DNA of 64,000 nucleotides from Streptomyces venezuelae (GTDB taxonomy: Bacteria; Actinomycetota; Actinomycetes; Streptomycetales; Streptomycetaceae): the NCBI RefSeq assembly GCF_008642315.1, contig NZ_CP029192.1:2976001-3040000 (forward strand). The letters are read 5' to 3'. The notes under the pieces are model-generated. The model was not told the origin of the DNA, did no database searches, and worked only from the letters and a program-made list of their open reading frames with translations. This document shows positions 40,971 through 50,072 of this stretch, piece by piece. Numbering within the stretch: the stretch's first letter is position 1; each line of letters starts with the position of its first letter. The translations under genes and the position numbers were made by a program.

Positions 40971-41558
40971 GTGAGCCTCAACCGCCGCCACACCCTCCTC
41001 CGTACCGCCGCCGTCTCCACCCTGGTCGGCGGGGCGCTGCTCCTGCCGGCCGCGGGCGCCTTCGCCGACTCGCCCGCACCCGCCCCGACGACGGCCGGGC
41101 CGCACGCGAAGGGCGAGGTCTACGAAGTCACCCTCGGCAACGGCGCGCGGGCGAAGATCCAGAACCGCGGCGGTGCGTACGTGGCGACGATCTCCCTCAA
41201 GGGCAAGGAGATCGCGACGCTCTCCGCCACGCATCCCACGGTCACCCAGGGCGGCGTGAAGTACGAGCTGCACCCCTCCAACGGGCACATCGGCATCACG
41301 TACCTCGACGGCAAGGACCGTACGGACGGCGGCAAGAAGGACCAGAAGGTCGTCCCGCAGCCGAAGAACGACCAGAAGCAGCGGCCCGCCCGGCACGGCG
41401 ACAAGACCGTCGCCCCCAAGGGCGGGGTGAAGGCCGGCGCCGAGGGCGTGCGCGACGCCGGGGACCCCGCGTTCCTGGTGGCCGGTGGCGGCATGGCGGC
41501 GGCCGGCGCGGCCGGTCTCGGGTTCGCGATGCTGCGCCGCGGCCGCTCGGACGGCTGA
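40971..41558 (+). CDS. Secreted/anchored protein upstream of sortase
   Basis: 195 aa from GTG 40971 with AAGGAAC upstream. Signal peptide with RRHTLLRTAAVSTLVGGALL and cleavage after AGAFA. Residues 45-110 form a small beta-rich domain (GEVYEVTLGNGARAKIQNRG, YELHPSNGHIGITYLDG), then a Lys/Gln-rich linker, and a C-terminal membrane helix (FLVAGGGMAAAGAAGLGFAM) with a basic tail RRGRSDG. That is cell-wall-sorting-signal topology, but no LPXTG-like motif precedes the helix. The sortase gene begins 53 nt downstream, so it may be a substrate or partner. Confidence 0.75.
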   Translation: MSLNRRHTLLRTAAVSTLVGGALLLPAAGAFADSPAPAPTTAGPHAKGEVYEVTLGNGARAKIQNRGGAYVATISLKGKEIATLSATHPTVTQGGVKYELHPSNGHIGITYLDGKDRTDGGKKDQKVVPQPKNDQKQRPARHGDKTVAPKGGVKAGAEGVRDAGDPAFLVAGGGMAAAGAAGLGFAMLRRGRSDG

Positions 41559-41611
41559 CCCCGGGCCGAGCAAGCGCCTCCCCTGCCCCCCTCCACCACA
41601 GGAGCCCCCAC

Positions 41612-42304
41612 ATGGCCCCCCGCACCCCCGCCGGCTTCGAGCCCGACACGCCCCACGCGCCCGACGCACCCGCGCCAGCCCGTCGGCAGAACGCCCGTAC
41701 CGCCCGCATCGCCGCCGCCGGAGCCCTCACCGCCGCCCTCGGCATCGGCCTGATCGCCTGCGGGCAGAGCGGCGGCGGCAACGGCGACCCGGCCCCCGAC
41801 GTGAAGGTCCACAACGCCGCGACCGCGCAGGCGAAGCAGGCCGTCGCCCCGTTGAAGGCGTCCAAGCCGACCGGGCTGCGGATTCCCGCCGCGGGGGTCG
41901 ACGCCAAGTCGATGCTCGACCTCGGGGTGGGCGCCGACCAGGAGCTCGACGTGCCGCCCGTGGACAAGGCGGACGAGCCCGGCTGGTGGACCGGCGGGGT
42001 CACGCCCGGCGAGAAGGGGCCCGCCGTGATCGTCGCGCACTACGACACGGCGAACGGTCCCGCGCTGCTGAAGAACGTCGCGAAGGTCCACGTCGGGGAC
42101 ACTGTCGAGGTGCCCCGTGCGGACGGCAGCACGGCGACGTTCAAGGTGCGGGAGATCCAGCAGGTCGACAAGAGGGACTTCCCCACCAATAAGGTGTACG
42201 GGGCGACCGACCGACCGGAGTTGCGCCTGCTGACCTGCGGTGGACCCATCGTGGGCGGTCACCGCTCGGACAACATCATTCTCTACGCCGACCTGGTGAC
42301 GTAA
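41612..42304 (+). CDS. Class F sortase
   Basis: 230 aa. N-terminal membrane helix at about residues 30-50 (IAAAGALTAALGIGLIACG, with a lipobox-like Cys). Sortase barrel with H143 in VIVAHYDT, catalytic C209 in LRLLTCGG and R218 in GGHRSDNII. Class F sortases are actinobacterial transpeptidases of the cell surface; substrates are mostly unknown. It is directly downstream of a secreted protein with C-terminal membrane helix and upstream of a lipoprotein and a sensor kinase. Confidence 0.92.
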   Translation: MAPRTPAGFEPDTPHAPDAPAPARRQNARTARIAAAGALTAALGIGLIACGQSGGGNGDPAPDVKVHNAATAQAKQAVAPLKASKPTGLRIPAAGVDAKSMLDLGVGADQELDVPPVDKADEPGWWTGGVTPGEKGPAVIVAHYDTANGPALLKNVAKVHVGDTVEVPRADGSTATFKVREIQQVDKRDFPTNKVYGATDRPELRLLTCGGPIVGGHRSDNIILYADLVT

Positions 42305-42370
42305 CAATGGTGACGTGACGACAGGCCTGGTGCCACGACAGGCCGCGCCCCCGCGGCAGGCAGGAGTGCA

Positions 42371-43114
42371 GTGCAACGCAGCCGGCTCGCGCCAGCCGCC
42401 TTCGCCGTCCTCGCCGTCCTGCTGGCGGGCGGCTGCGGCGATCCCGGCGGGCTGCGGGGCGCCGGCCCGACACCGACCGCCGAGGGGCCCACGCACCTCT
42501 GGCCCGATCTGCCCTCCCCTTCGGTGCCCGCCGAGGACTACGGCGCCATAGAGGCGGTCAAGGTCAAGGGCGTCGAGGTGCCGCAGGGCGACCTGCGCAA
42601 GGTGGACCCGGTCGACGTCGTGCGCGCGGACTTCACCGAGAACCCGGGCACGTACGAACCCACCGACAAGGCGTACAAGGAAACCGTCGAGCGGCTGAAG
42701 GACTGCGCCGAGGACGGTTCGGGCGAGCAGGGGCGGTGCCCGGTCCTCAAGGCGTACTACCGCGACCTGACCGGCGACGGCAGGGACGACCTGATCGTCG
42801 GCGTCTCCACGCCCGACGACAACCTCGACATCCGCGTCTACGCCGAGGAGGAACGGCAGCTGACGCAGATCATGGAGATGAGCGACGCCGTGCTCGGCGT
42901 CGAGCTCGCCGGGCGGGACCTGATCATCCGCGCCATCTCCAGCCTCGCGGGGTACGAGTACCACACGGTGTGGTCCTGGGACTCGCACCAGAAGGCGATG
43001 CTGCCGACCAGCGACGAGATCGTCCGAGCCGCGAAGGGGCACCGGGGGAAGGCGCCGAAGTCCTCGACGCCCCGGCCCTCCGCGCGGCCCACGCCCAGCG
43101 GGAGCGGCGGGTGA
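42371..43114 (+). CDS. Lipoprotein preceding a sensor kinase
   Basis: 247 aa from GTG 42371. Lipobox LLAGGC places the lipidated Cys at about residue 23. The mature part includes a Ca2+-binding-like/FG-GAP motif DLTGDGRDDLIVGV (about residue 140), two further Cys (LKDCAEDGSGEQGRC) and a Pro/Ser-rich tail. It overlaps the histidine kinase by one base (TGATG). Lipoprotein-kinase pairs such as CseA with CseC in Streptomyces let an envelope lipoprotein tune the kinase; a similar role is inferred. Confidence 0.85.
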   Translation: MQRSRLAPAAFAVLAVLLAGGCGDPGGLRGAGPTPTAEGPTHLWPDLPSPSVPAEDYGAIEAVKVKGVEVPQGDLRKVDPVDVVRADFTENPGTYEPTDKAYKETVERLKDCAEDGSGEQGRCPVLKAYYRDLTGDGRDDLIVGVSTPDDNLDIRVYAEEERQLTQIMEMSDAVLGVELAGRDLIIRAISSLAGYEYHTVWSWDSHQKAMLPTSDEIVRAAKGHRGKAPKSSTPRPSARPTPSGSGG

Positions 43115-44442
43115 TGAGTCGCCGTCAGCCGCGCGGGCCGCGGCTCCCCGCCTGGACGGCGACCCTCACCTGGAAGGCCGCCGTCTTCATCACCGTCATG
43201 TGCTGTGCGCTCGCGGCGCTGCTCGGCGCGCTCGTGCACGTCTCGGTGACCAACCAGACCGTGGGCCAGGCCCGCGACCGTGCCCTCTCCCGCCTCGACG
43301 AGGTCACCGAGCGGTACGAGGCAGGCGACCGGCTCGGCCCCGGCGCGGGCGTCGACCCGGTGGGCCTGCCCTCGCGCCTGCGCGACCTCGCGGTGAGCGG
43401 GCAGCGCGGCACGATGGTCGCCGCCCACGAGTCGCGGCCGACGATGTGGGCGGCGGGGCCCGCCGACGGGGGCCGCGCCATCGCCGTCCAGGTCGACTAC
43501 GCGCAGGGCGCCCGCACCATCGACGGGCTCGACCGGGCGATCCTCGGCTCGTCGGTCCTCGCGATCGGGGCGACGCTGCTGGTCGGCGCGTTCGCGGTGA
43601 CGCGGGTGACCCGGCGGCTGCACCAGACGGCGCAGGTGGCCCGGCGGATCAGCGGGGGCGACCTGGACGCACGCGTGGAGGACCCGCACGCCCGGCCCGA
43701 CGGCACGGGTTTCCCCCGGCACCAGGACGAGGTGGCCGCGGTCGCCGGGGCCCTGGACACCATGGCGTCCACGCTCCAGGGCAAGCTGCTGAGCGAGCAG
43801 CGGTTCACCGCGGACGTGGCGCACGAGCTGCGCACCCCGCTGACCGGGCTGCACGCGGCGGCCGAGCTGCTGCCGCCGGGACGGCCGACCGAGCTGGTGC
43901 GCGACCGGGTCGCCGCGCTGCGCACGCTGACCGAGGACCTCCTGGAGATCTCCCGGCTCGACGCGAAGAGCGAGGCGGTGGATCTGGACGCCCATCAACT
44001 CGCTCCACTGGCGGAGCGGGTGGTGCGTTCTTCCGGGGAGGGCACGGAGCTCGTCGTCGTACGGGATGTGTGTGTGGACACCGACCGGCGGCGCCTGGAG
44101 CGGGTGCTCGGCAATCTCGTGGCCAACGCGCACAAGCACGGGCGGGCGCCGGTGCTCGTGACCGTGGACGGTCCCGTCGTCTCCGTGCGGGACCACGGCG
44201 ACGGCTATCCGGAGTACCTCGTGGAGCACGGGCCGCAGCGCTTCCGCACCGAGGGCACCAGCAAGGGGTCGAGCAAGGGGCACGGGCTGGGGCTGACCAT
44301 CGCGCTGGGCCAGGCGGACGTGCTCGGTGCGCGGCTGGCCTTCTCGAACGCGGCGGACGGCGGGGCGGTGGCGACGCTGCGGCTGCCGTACGAAACGGCC
44401 GGGGACGGCGAGGAGACGGGCACACCGCACGGCGGAACGTGA
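43114..44442 (+). CDS. Sensor histidine kinase
   Basis: 442 aa. Membrane helices at about residues 20-45 and 145-168 enclose a 100-residue extracytoplasmic sensor. HAMP follows (RRLHQTAQVARRISGGDLDA). H-box with H237 in DVAHELRTPLTGL, N-box LGNLVANAHKHG, and G-boxes DHGDGYP and SKGHGLGLTIA. All catalytic motifs are intact. No response regulator gene lies on either side, so its partner is elsewhere or it phosphorylates a distant regulator. Translation is coupled to the upstream lipoprotein gene. Confidence 0.92.
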   Translation: MSRRQPRGPRLPAWTATLTWKAAVFITVMCCALAALLGALVHVSVTNQTVGQARDRALSRLDEVTERYEAGDRLGPGAGVDPVGLPSRLRDLAVSGQRGTMVAAHESRPTMWAAGPADGGRAIAVQVDYAQGARTIDGLDRAILGSSVLAIGATLLVGAFAVTRVTRRLHQTAQVARRISGGDLDARVEDPHARPDGTGFPRHQDEVAAVAGALDTMASTLQGKLLSEQRFTADVAHELRTPLTGLHAAAELLPPGRPTELVRDRVAALRTLTEDLLEISRLDAKSEAVDLDAHQLAPLAERVVRSSGEGTELVVVRDVCVDTDRRRLERVLGNLVANAHKHGRAPVLVTVDGPVVSVRDHGDGYPEYLVEHGPQRFRTEGTSKGSSKGHGLGLTIALGQADVLGARLAFSNAADGGAVATLRLPYETAGDGEETGTPHGGT

Positions 44443-44536
44443 GCTTGCGAGGGTGCGGAGTGCCGCTTTTAGTGTGAATTGCGGCTTGTGGGCATCCGCC
44501 TCGGCCGCCCCGCTCCCCTTTCCCCGAGGAGGCCCC

Positions 44537-44896
44537 ATGTCCCCGCGCTCCACCACTGTCCGGCTCGGCATACTCGCCGCCGGCGGCGCCCTCGCGGCGC
44601 TCGCCGCCGCAGGCCCGGCCGCCGCCCTCGACGGCGCGGCCGACGCCAACAACCACCCGCCCGTCTACAAGGGCCGTGTCACCGCCAAGACCGGACTCCT
44701 GCTCCACACCTCTCCGACCCGCGGCAGCAAGGTGATCCGCACGGTGCCGCGCGGCAAGGTCGTCACCATCTTCTGCAAGACCACAGGCGACCGCGTCGTC
44801 AACAACAACATCTGGTACCTGCTCACCGACGGCACCTGGGCCTGGGGCGCCGCGCACTACATCGCCAACATCGGCAAGGTTCCGCGCTGGTGCTGA
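44537..44896 (+). CDS. Secreted SH3-like protein
   Basis: 119 aa from ATG 44537 with GAGGAGG upstream. Signal peptide (LGILAAGGALAALAAAGPAAA). The mature 90 residues form one bacterial SH3-like domain (YKGRVTAKTGLLLHTSPTRG, VVTIFCKTTGDRV, WYLLTDGTWAWGAAHYI) with two Cys that could form a disulfide. Such small exported proteins are common in Streptomyces; cell-wall binding is probable, function unknown. Confidence 0.85.
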   Translation: MSPRSTTVRLGILAAGGALAALAAAGPAAALDGAADANNHPPVYKGRVTAKTGLLLHTSPTRGSKVIRTVPRGKVVTIFCKTTGDRVVNNNIWYLLTDGTWAWGAAHYIANIGKVPRWC

Positions 44897-44971
44897 GGAC
44901 GACTCTCTTCGCCCGGCCGACATAGTCGACATAAGCGGACTTCAGGGTGAATTGCTTGCTACGTTCCCGGC

Positions 44972-46342
44972 ATGGCCGGAACCAGCGCGGGCACCGCACC
45001 CCCAGCGGTCCCGGCTGTCCGAGTCCCCCGGCGCCGCGGCACCGAACTCACCCTGCTCGTCGTGGCCGTCCTGCTCTCCGTGTACGGCTACTGCGCCGTC
45101 GGCCTCGCCAAGAACGACACCGTCCCGCCCGGCGCCGCCGGTTACGGCGCCGGGCTCGGCGTGCTCGCACTCGTCGCGCACCTCGCCGTCCGGCTCCGCG
45201 CCCCGTACGCCGATCCGCTGCTGCTGCCCATCGCGGTCCTCCTCAACGGCCTGGGCCTGGTCCTCATCTACCGGCTCGACCTGGAGACCCCGCACGACGA
45301 GGCGGCGCCCGCGCAGCTCATCTGGTCGACGGCCGGCGTCGGCCTGTTCATCGCCGCCGTCCTCTTCCTGCGCGACCACCGCGTGCTGCAGCGCTACGCC
45401 TACCTCTCCGTCGTCACCGCACTGATCCTGATGATCGTGCCGATCTTCTTCCCCGCCGTGAACGGCGCCCGGATCTGGATCAGGATCGGCGGCTTCTCCA
45501 TCCAGCCCGGCGAGTTCGCGAAGATCCTGCTCGCCGTCTTCTTCGCCAGCTACCTCGCGGCCAACCGCAACGCCCTCGCCTACACCGGCCGCACCCTGTG
45601 GCGGTTCAAGCGGCTCCAGCTGCCCACCGGGCGCGTGCTCGGCCCCATCGTGGCGATCTGGCTGCTCAGCGTCGGCGTGCTCGTCCTGGAGCGCGACCTC
45701 GGCACCTCGCTGCTCTTCTTCGGGCTCTTCGTGATCCTGCTGTACGTCGCCACGGGCCGCATCGGCTGGATCGCGGTCGGCCTGCTCCTCGCCGCGCTCG
45801 GCGCGTTCGCCGTCGGCTCGCTGGAACCGCACGTCCACAGCCGGGTGGAGGACTGGCTGCACCCCTTCGCCTCCATCGACGCGGGCCGCGGACCGAACCA
45901 ACTCGCGCAGTCGCTCTTCGCGTTCGCGGCCGGCGGGATGCTCGGCACCGGGCTCGGGCTCGGGCACTCCATCCTGATCGGCTTCGCCGCGAAGTCCGAC
46001 TTCATCCTGGCGACGGCCGGTGAGGAGCTCGGCCTCTCGGGGCTCTGCGCGATCTTCCTGCTCTACGCCCTGCTCGTGGAGCGCGGTTTCCGTGCGGGGC
46101 TGGCCCTGCGCGACGCCTTCGGGCGGCTGCTCGCGATCGGGCTCGCCTCGATCCTCGCGCTCCAGGTGTTCGTGATCGCGGGCGGCGTCATGGGGCTGAT
46201 CCCGCTGACGGGCATGGCGATGCCGTTCCTCGCGCAGGGCGGTTCGTCCGTCGTCACCAACTGGATCATGGTGGCGCTGCTGATCCGCGTCAGCGACTCG
46301 GCCCGCAGTCAGCCCGTGCCCACCCCCGCGGAGGCCGAGTGA
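44972..46342 (+). CDS. SEDS-family peptidoglycan glycosyltransferase (FtsW/RodA-like)
   Basis: 456 aa, about 10 to 12 membrane helices. Family motifs include NGARIWIRIGGFSIQPGEFA (catalytic-loop region), LVLERDLGTSLLFFGLF, ATAGEELGLSGLCAI and the C-terminal GMAMPFLAQGGSS. SEDS proteins polymerise lipid II together with a class B PBP. The following gene, one base after the stop, is such a PBP, so the pair is an operon. It is separate from the division cluster, suggesting a role in polar growth or sporulation wall synthesis. Confidence 0.93.
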   Translation: MAGTSAGTAPPAVPAVRVPRRRGTELTLLVVAVLLSVYGYCAVGLAKNDTVPPGAAGYGAGLGVLALVAHLAVRLRAPYADPLLLPIAVLLNGLGLVLIYRLDLETPHDEAAPAQLIWSTAGVGLFIAAVLFLRDHRVLQRYAYLSVVTALILMIVPIFFPAVNGARIWIRIGGFSIQPGEFAKILLAVFFASYLAANRNALAYTGRTLWRFKRLQLPTGRVLGPIVAIWLLSVGVLVLERDLGTSLLFFGLFVILLYVATGRIGWIAVGLLLAALGAFAVGSLEPHVHSRVEDWLHPFASIDAGRGPNQLAQSLFAFAAGGMLGTGLGLGHSILIGFAAKSDFILATAGEELGLSGLCAIFLLYALLVERGFRAGLALRDAFGRLLAIGLASILALQVFVIAGGVMGLIPLTGMAMPFLAQGGSSVVTNWIMVALLIRVSDSARSQPVPTPAEAE

Positions 46343-46343
46343 C

Positions 46344-47804
46344 ATGACGCGGTACATCCGGCACGCCGCCGCGTTCTGCGCGCTGCTGCTCATCGCCCTG
46401 CTCGTCAACGCCACCCGCGTCCAGGTCTTCCAGGCCGGCTCGCTCGACGCCAACGAGGCCAACCGCCGCAACGCCATCGTCCGCTTCGAGCAGCCGCGCG
46501 GCGACATCCTCGTCGACGGGCGGCCCGTGACCGGCTCCCGGGACACCGGCGAGCAGCTCCGCTACGAACGGACGTACAAGAACGGGCCGTTGTACGCGCC
46601 CGTCACCGGCTACGCCTCGCAGGTGTACGGCACGACCTTCCTGGAGCACGCCGAGGACGACATCCTCTCCGGCACCGATCCGATGCTCGCCCCGCTCCCC
46701 CTGTGGAACGACATCACCCGCGCGCAGAACCCCGGTGGCAAGGTCGAGACCACGATCAAGGCCGCGGTGCAGCAGGCGGCGTACGCGGGCCTCGGCGGCA
46801 AGCGGGGCGCGGTCGCCGCGCTGGAACCGTCGACCGGGAAGATCCTCGCGCTGGTCAGCGCCCCTTCGTACGACCCCGAGAGGCTCTCGGGGACCGACCG
46901 GGCGGTGGCCGACACCTGGGCGGAGCTGAACAGCGGCGCGACCAAGCCGATGCTGAACCGGGCGATCCGGCAGACGTACCCGCCCGGTTCGACGTTCAAG
47001 GTGGTGACGGCCGCGGCGGCGCTGGACTCGGGCGCGGTGACGGACCCGGACGCGCCGACCAAGTCCCCGAACCCGTACACGCTGCCCGGCACGAGCACCC
47101 AGCTGACCAACGAGGTCGACGGCTGCACGAACGCCAGCCTGCGCTACGCCTTCCAGTGGTCCTGCAACACGGTCTTCGCGAAGCTCGGCGTCGACACGGG
47201 CCTCGACCCGATGGTCGGCACGGCCCGGAACTTCGGCTTCAACGACAGGGGACTGAGAATCCCCTCGTCCGTCGCGGCCAGCAACTTCGACACCTCCATG
47301 GACCGGGCGCAGCTCGGCCTCTCCGCGATCGGGCAGTACGACACCCGGGCGACGCCGTTGCAGATGGCGATGGTGTCGGCGGCGGTGGCGAACGGCGGGT
47401 CGGTGAAGGCGCCGCACCTGGTGGACCGCACGACGACCGAGGACGGGGACGTGGTCGACACCGCGGGCACCAAGTCCCTGCGACAGGCGATGAACCCGGG
47501 CACCGCGGCGCAGCTGCGGGAGATGATGACGCAGGTCGTCGACGAGGGCACGGGCACGAACGCCGCGATCCCCGGCGTGACGGTCGGCGGCAAGACGGGT
47601 ACCGCGCAGCACGGCATCGACAACTCCGGTACGCCGTACGCCTGGTTCATCTCGTGGGCGCAGGCGGACGACGACCCGGAGCCGTCGGTGGCGGTCGCCG
47701 TGGTCGTGGAGGACGCGGCGGCGGACCGCGGGGACATCAGCGGGGGCGGCAGCGCGGCACCGATCGCGAAGGCGGTGATGGAGGCGGCGATCGGCGCCCA
47801 CTGA
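46344..47804 (+). CDS. Class B penicillin-binding protein (transpeptidase)
   Basis: 486 aa. N-terminal membrane helix (FCALLLIALLVNATRVQVF), short PBP dimer region (residues 40-155, QPRGDILVDGRPV), transpeptidase domain 155-480. Active site S216 with K219 in PPGSTFKVVTAAA, SxN in FQWSCNTVFAKLG, and K417 in VGGKTGTAQHG. It cross-links glycan made by the adjacent SEDS protein. Shorter than FtsI and without a PASTA tail; resembles mycobacterial PbpA. Confidence 0.94.
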   Translation: MTRYIRHAAAFCALLLIALLVNATRVQVFQAGSLDANEANRRNAIVRFEQPRGDILVDGRPVTGSRDTGEQLRYERTYKNGPLYAPVTGYASQVYGTTFLEHAEDDILSGTDPMLAPLPLWNDITRAQNPGGKVETTIKAAVQQAAYAGLGGKRGAVAALEPSTGKILALVSAPSYDPERLSGTDRAVADTWAELNSGATKPMLNRAIRQTYPPGSTFKVVTAAAALDSGAVTDPDAPTKSPNPYTLPGTSTQLTNEVDGCTNASLRYAFQWSCNTVFAKLGVDTGLDPMVGTARNFGFNDRGLRIPSSVAASNFDTSMDRAQLGLSAIGQYDTRATPLQMAMVSAAVANGGSVKAPHLVDRTTTEDGDVVDTAGTKSLRQAMNPGTAAQLREMMTQVVDEGTGTNAAIPGVTVGGKTGTAQHGIDNSGTPYAWFISWAQADDDPEPSVAVAVVVEDAAADRGDISGGGSAAPIAKAVMEAAIGAH

Positions 47805-47818
47805 CCTGCGTCCGGGCC

Positions 47819-48925
47819 CTATTCCGCCTCGCCGGAAGCGATCGCGTCCCGCACCTCCGACACCCGCTCGTGCTCCTCGGCCGCGAAGCGCTCCGCGTCC
47901 AGCTTCTCGGCGATCTCCTCGTCCTGGGCCATCAGCAGGTCGAGGTTGGCGTTCCCCATCTCGAAGACGCCCATGTCGACGTAGGCCTCTTGCAGGCGCT
48001 TGCCCCACAGCCCGATGTCCTTGACGCAGGGCACGATGCGGGAGAAGAGCAACTGTCGGAAGAGGGACAGGAATTCGGACTGCTCGCTGTACTCCTGGGC
48101 CTGCGCCTCGGGGATGCCGAAGTTCTCCAGGACCTCGTCACCGCGCAGCCGGTCGCGCATCAGGTAGCAGCCCTCGATGACGAACTCCTCGCGCTCGCGC
48201 AGTTCGGCGTCGGTGAGCTGCTTGTAGTAGTCGCGCAGCGCCATCCTGCCGAAGGCGACGTGCCGGGCCTCGTCCTGCATCACGTACGCGAGGATCTGCT
48301 TGGGCAGCGGCTTGTCCGTGGTGTCGCGGATCATGCCGAACGCGGCGAGCGCGAGGCCCTCGATGAGGACCTGCATGCCGAGGTAGGGCATGTCCCAGCG
48401 GGAGTCCCGGAGGGTGTCGCCGAGCAGCGCCTGGAGGTTGTCGTTGATCGGGTAGAGCATGCCGATCTTGTCGTGCAGGAAGCGGCCGTAGATCTCCGCG
48501 TGCCGCGCCTCGTCCATGGTCTGGGTCGCGGAGTAGAACTTCGCGTCCAGGTCGGGGACCGACTCGACGATGCGGGCCGCGCACACCATCGCGCCCTGCT
48601 CGCCGTGGAGGAACTGGCTGAACTGCCAGGAGGCGTAGTGCTTGCGCAGCTCACCCTTGTCGCGGTCGGTCATCTTCGCCCAGTGCGGTGTGCCGTAGAG
48701 CGTCATCGACTCGTCGGGGGTGCCGAGGGGGTCGAGCGGGTCGACCTCCAGGTCCCACGCGATGCGCTTGGCGCCGTCCCACTGCTTGTCCTTGCCCTTC
48801 TGGTAGAGAGCGAGGAGGCGGTCGCGCCCTTCGTCGTACTCCCAGCTGAAGCGGGCCGAACTGGCGGACGGTACGCGCCAGTTGAGCCCGTCCGGTGGAC
48901 TGGTGTAAAGCTCGTGCGTCGCCAT
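47819..48925 (-). CDS. Ferritin-like diiron protein (oxygenase-like)
   Basis: 368 aa from ATG 48925. Four-helix diiron core with FLHGEQGAMVCAARIVE, MDEARHAEIYGRF, VLIEGLALAAFG and MQDEARHVAFGRMALRD: the paired E...ExxH ligand pattern is complete. Function unknown; similar proteins hydroxylate or desaturate lipids or amino-aryl compounds. It is divergent from a second diiron protein, an AurF-like oxygenase, sharing a 125-bp region that holds an imperfect inverted repeat. Confidence 0.85.
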   Translation of the reverse strand: MATHELYTSPPDGLNWRVPSASSARFSWEYDEGRDRLLALYQKGKDKQWDGAKRIAWDLEVDPLDPLGTPDESMTLYGTPHWAKMTDRDKGELRKHYASWQFSQFLHGEQGAMVCAARIVESVPDLDAKFYSATQTMDEARHAEIYGRFLHDKIGMLYPINDNLQALLGDTLRDSRWDMPYLGMQVLIEGLALAAFGMIRDTTDKPLPKQILAYVMQDEARHVAFGRMALRDYYKQLTDAELREREEFVIEGCYLMRDRLRGDEVLENFGIPEAQAQEYSEQSEFLSLFRQLLFSRIVPCVKDIGLWGKRLQEAYVDMGVFEMGNANLDLLMAQDEEIAEKLDAERFAAEEHERVSEVRDAIASGEAE

Positions 48926-48950
48926 GACGGCAGGCTCACACGCTACTGGA

Positions 48951-48991
48951 CAAGCGGTCAACAAGTCGTGCGCAAGGGATTGACGGCCTTG
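48951..48991. promoter_or_regulatory. Imperfect inverted repeat between two divergent diiron genes
   Basis: CAAGCGGTCAA (48951-48961) faces TTGACGGCCTTG (48980-48991), complementary apart from one base difference and a one-base gap. It lies in the shared promoter region. A TetR gene downstream of the AurF-like gene is the natural candidate regulator. Confidence 0.35.
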
Positions 48992-49050
48992 CTGACAGGC
49001 AGTCTCATAAGAGATGACCGCCGGTAACCCGCGACAAGTCAGGAACAGTC

Positions 49051-49989
49051 ATGACGACCGTGACGGAAGACGTTTCGCTCGAGGGCCTGCGGGACGCGCT
49101 CGGACTGCTCAAGGACCGGGAGCAGGTCGCCCTGCGGCTCCTGGAGTCGTCCGCCAAGCACTCCTTCGACCCCGACAAGGAACTCGACTGGGACGCGCCG
49201 CTCGAAGAGGGCAAGTGGTTCTGGCCGCCGGAGCTCGTCTCCCTGTACGGCACGCCGATGTGGAAGCGGATGTCCGAGGAGCAGCGGTTCGACCTGGCCC
49301 GGCACGAGGCGGCGTCCCTCGCCTCGCTCGGCATCTGGTTCGAGATCATCCTGATGCAGCTGCTCGTGCGGCACATCTACGACAAGTCGGTGACCAGCAA
49401 CCACGTGCGGTACGCGCTCACCGAGATCGCCGACGAGTGCCGGCACTCCATGATGTTCGCGCGGATGATCCAGAAGGGCGGCGCCCCGACGTACCCCGTC
49501 ACGCGCCTCAACCACAACCTCGCGCGCGTCCTGAAGACGGTCTCCACCACCCCCGGCTCGTTCGCCTGCACGCTGCTCGGCGAGGAGATCCTCGACTGGA
49601 TGCAGCGCCTCACGTTCCCCGACGAGCGCGTCCAGACGCTGGTGCGCGGGGTGACCCGCATCCACGTCGTCGAGGAGGCCCGCCACGTCCGGTACGCGCG
49701 TGAGGAGCTGCGGCGCCAGATGGTGACCGCCCCCGCGTGGGAGCGCCAGCTGACCCGCCTCAGCTGCGGCGAGGCCGCCCGCGTCTTCTCCCTCGCCTTC
49801 GTGAACCCCGAGGTCTACACGAACGTCGGCCTGGACCGCAGGGAGGCCGTCGCGCAGGTGCAGGCGAGCGGGCACCGCAGGGAGGTCATGCAGACGGGCG
49901 CGAAGCGGCTCACGGACTTCCTGGACGACATCGGTGTGATGCGAGGAGTCGGCCGACGGCTCTGGCGCTCTTCGGGGTTGTTGGCCTGA
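49051..49989 (+). CDS. AurF-like diiron oxygenase
   Basis: 312 aa from ATG 49051. The diiron ligand set is visible: FDLARHEAASLASLGIWFE, LTEIADECRHSMMFARMI, TLLGEEILDWMQRL and IHVVEEARHVRYAREEL. AurF-like enzymes oxidise aryl amines or other nitrogen compounds; substrate unknown. It is divergent from another diiron gene and followed by a TetR regulator on the same strand 83 nt later, with an interspersed repeat (50011-50040) in between. Confidence 0.88.
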   Translation: MTTVTEDVSLEGLRDALGLLKDREQVALRLLESSAKHSFDPDKELDWDAPLEEGKWFWPPELVSLYGTPMWKRMSEEQRFDLARHEAASLASLGIWFEIILMQLLVRHIYDKSVTSNHVRYALTEIADECRHSMMFARMIQKGGAPTYPVTRLNHNLARVLKTVSTTPGSFACTLLGEEILDWMQRLTFPDERVQTLVRGVTRIHVVEEARHVRYAREELRRQMVTAPAWERQLTRLSCGEAARVFSLAFVNPEVYTNVGLDRREAVAQVQASGHRREVMQTGAKRLTDFLDDIGVMRGVGRRLWRSSGLLA

Positions 49990-50010
49990 GTCCTTCGCCG
50001 CGGGTCTCGT

Positions 50011-50040
50011 GTGGCTTGTCGCGCGGTTCCCCGCGCCCCT
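50011..50040. repeat. Streptomyces interspersed hairpin repeat
   Basis: GCGCGGTTCCCCGCGCCCCT element, same family as the cluster at 51086-51377, located between the AurF-like and TetR genes. Confidence 0.75.
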
Positions 50041-50072
50041 ACGGGGACGCACCCCGGGTTACGCTGCGAGGC

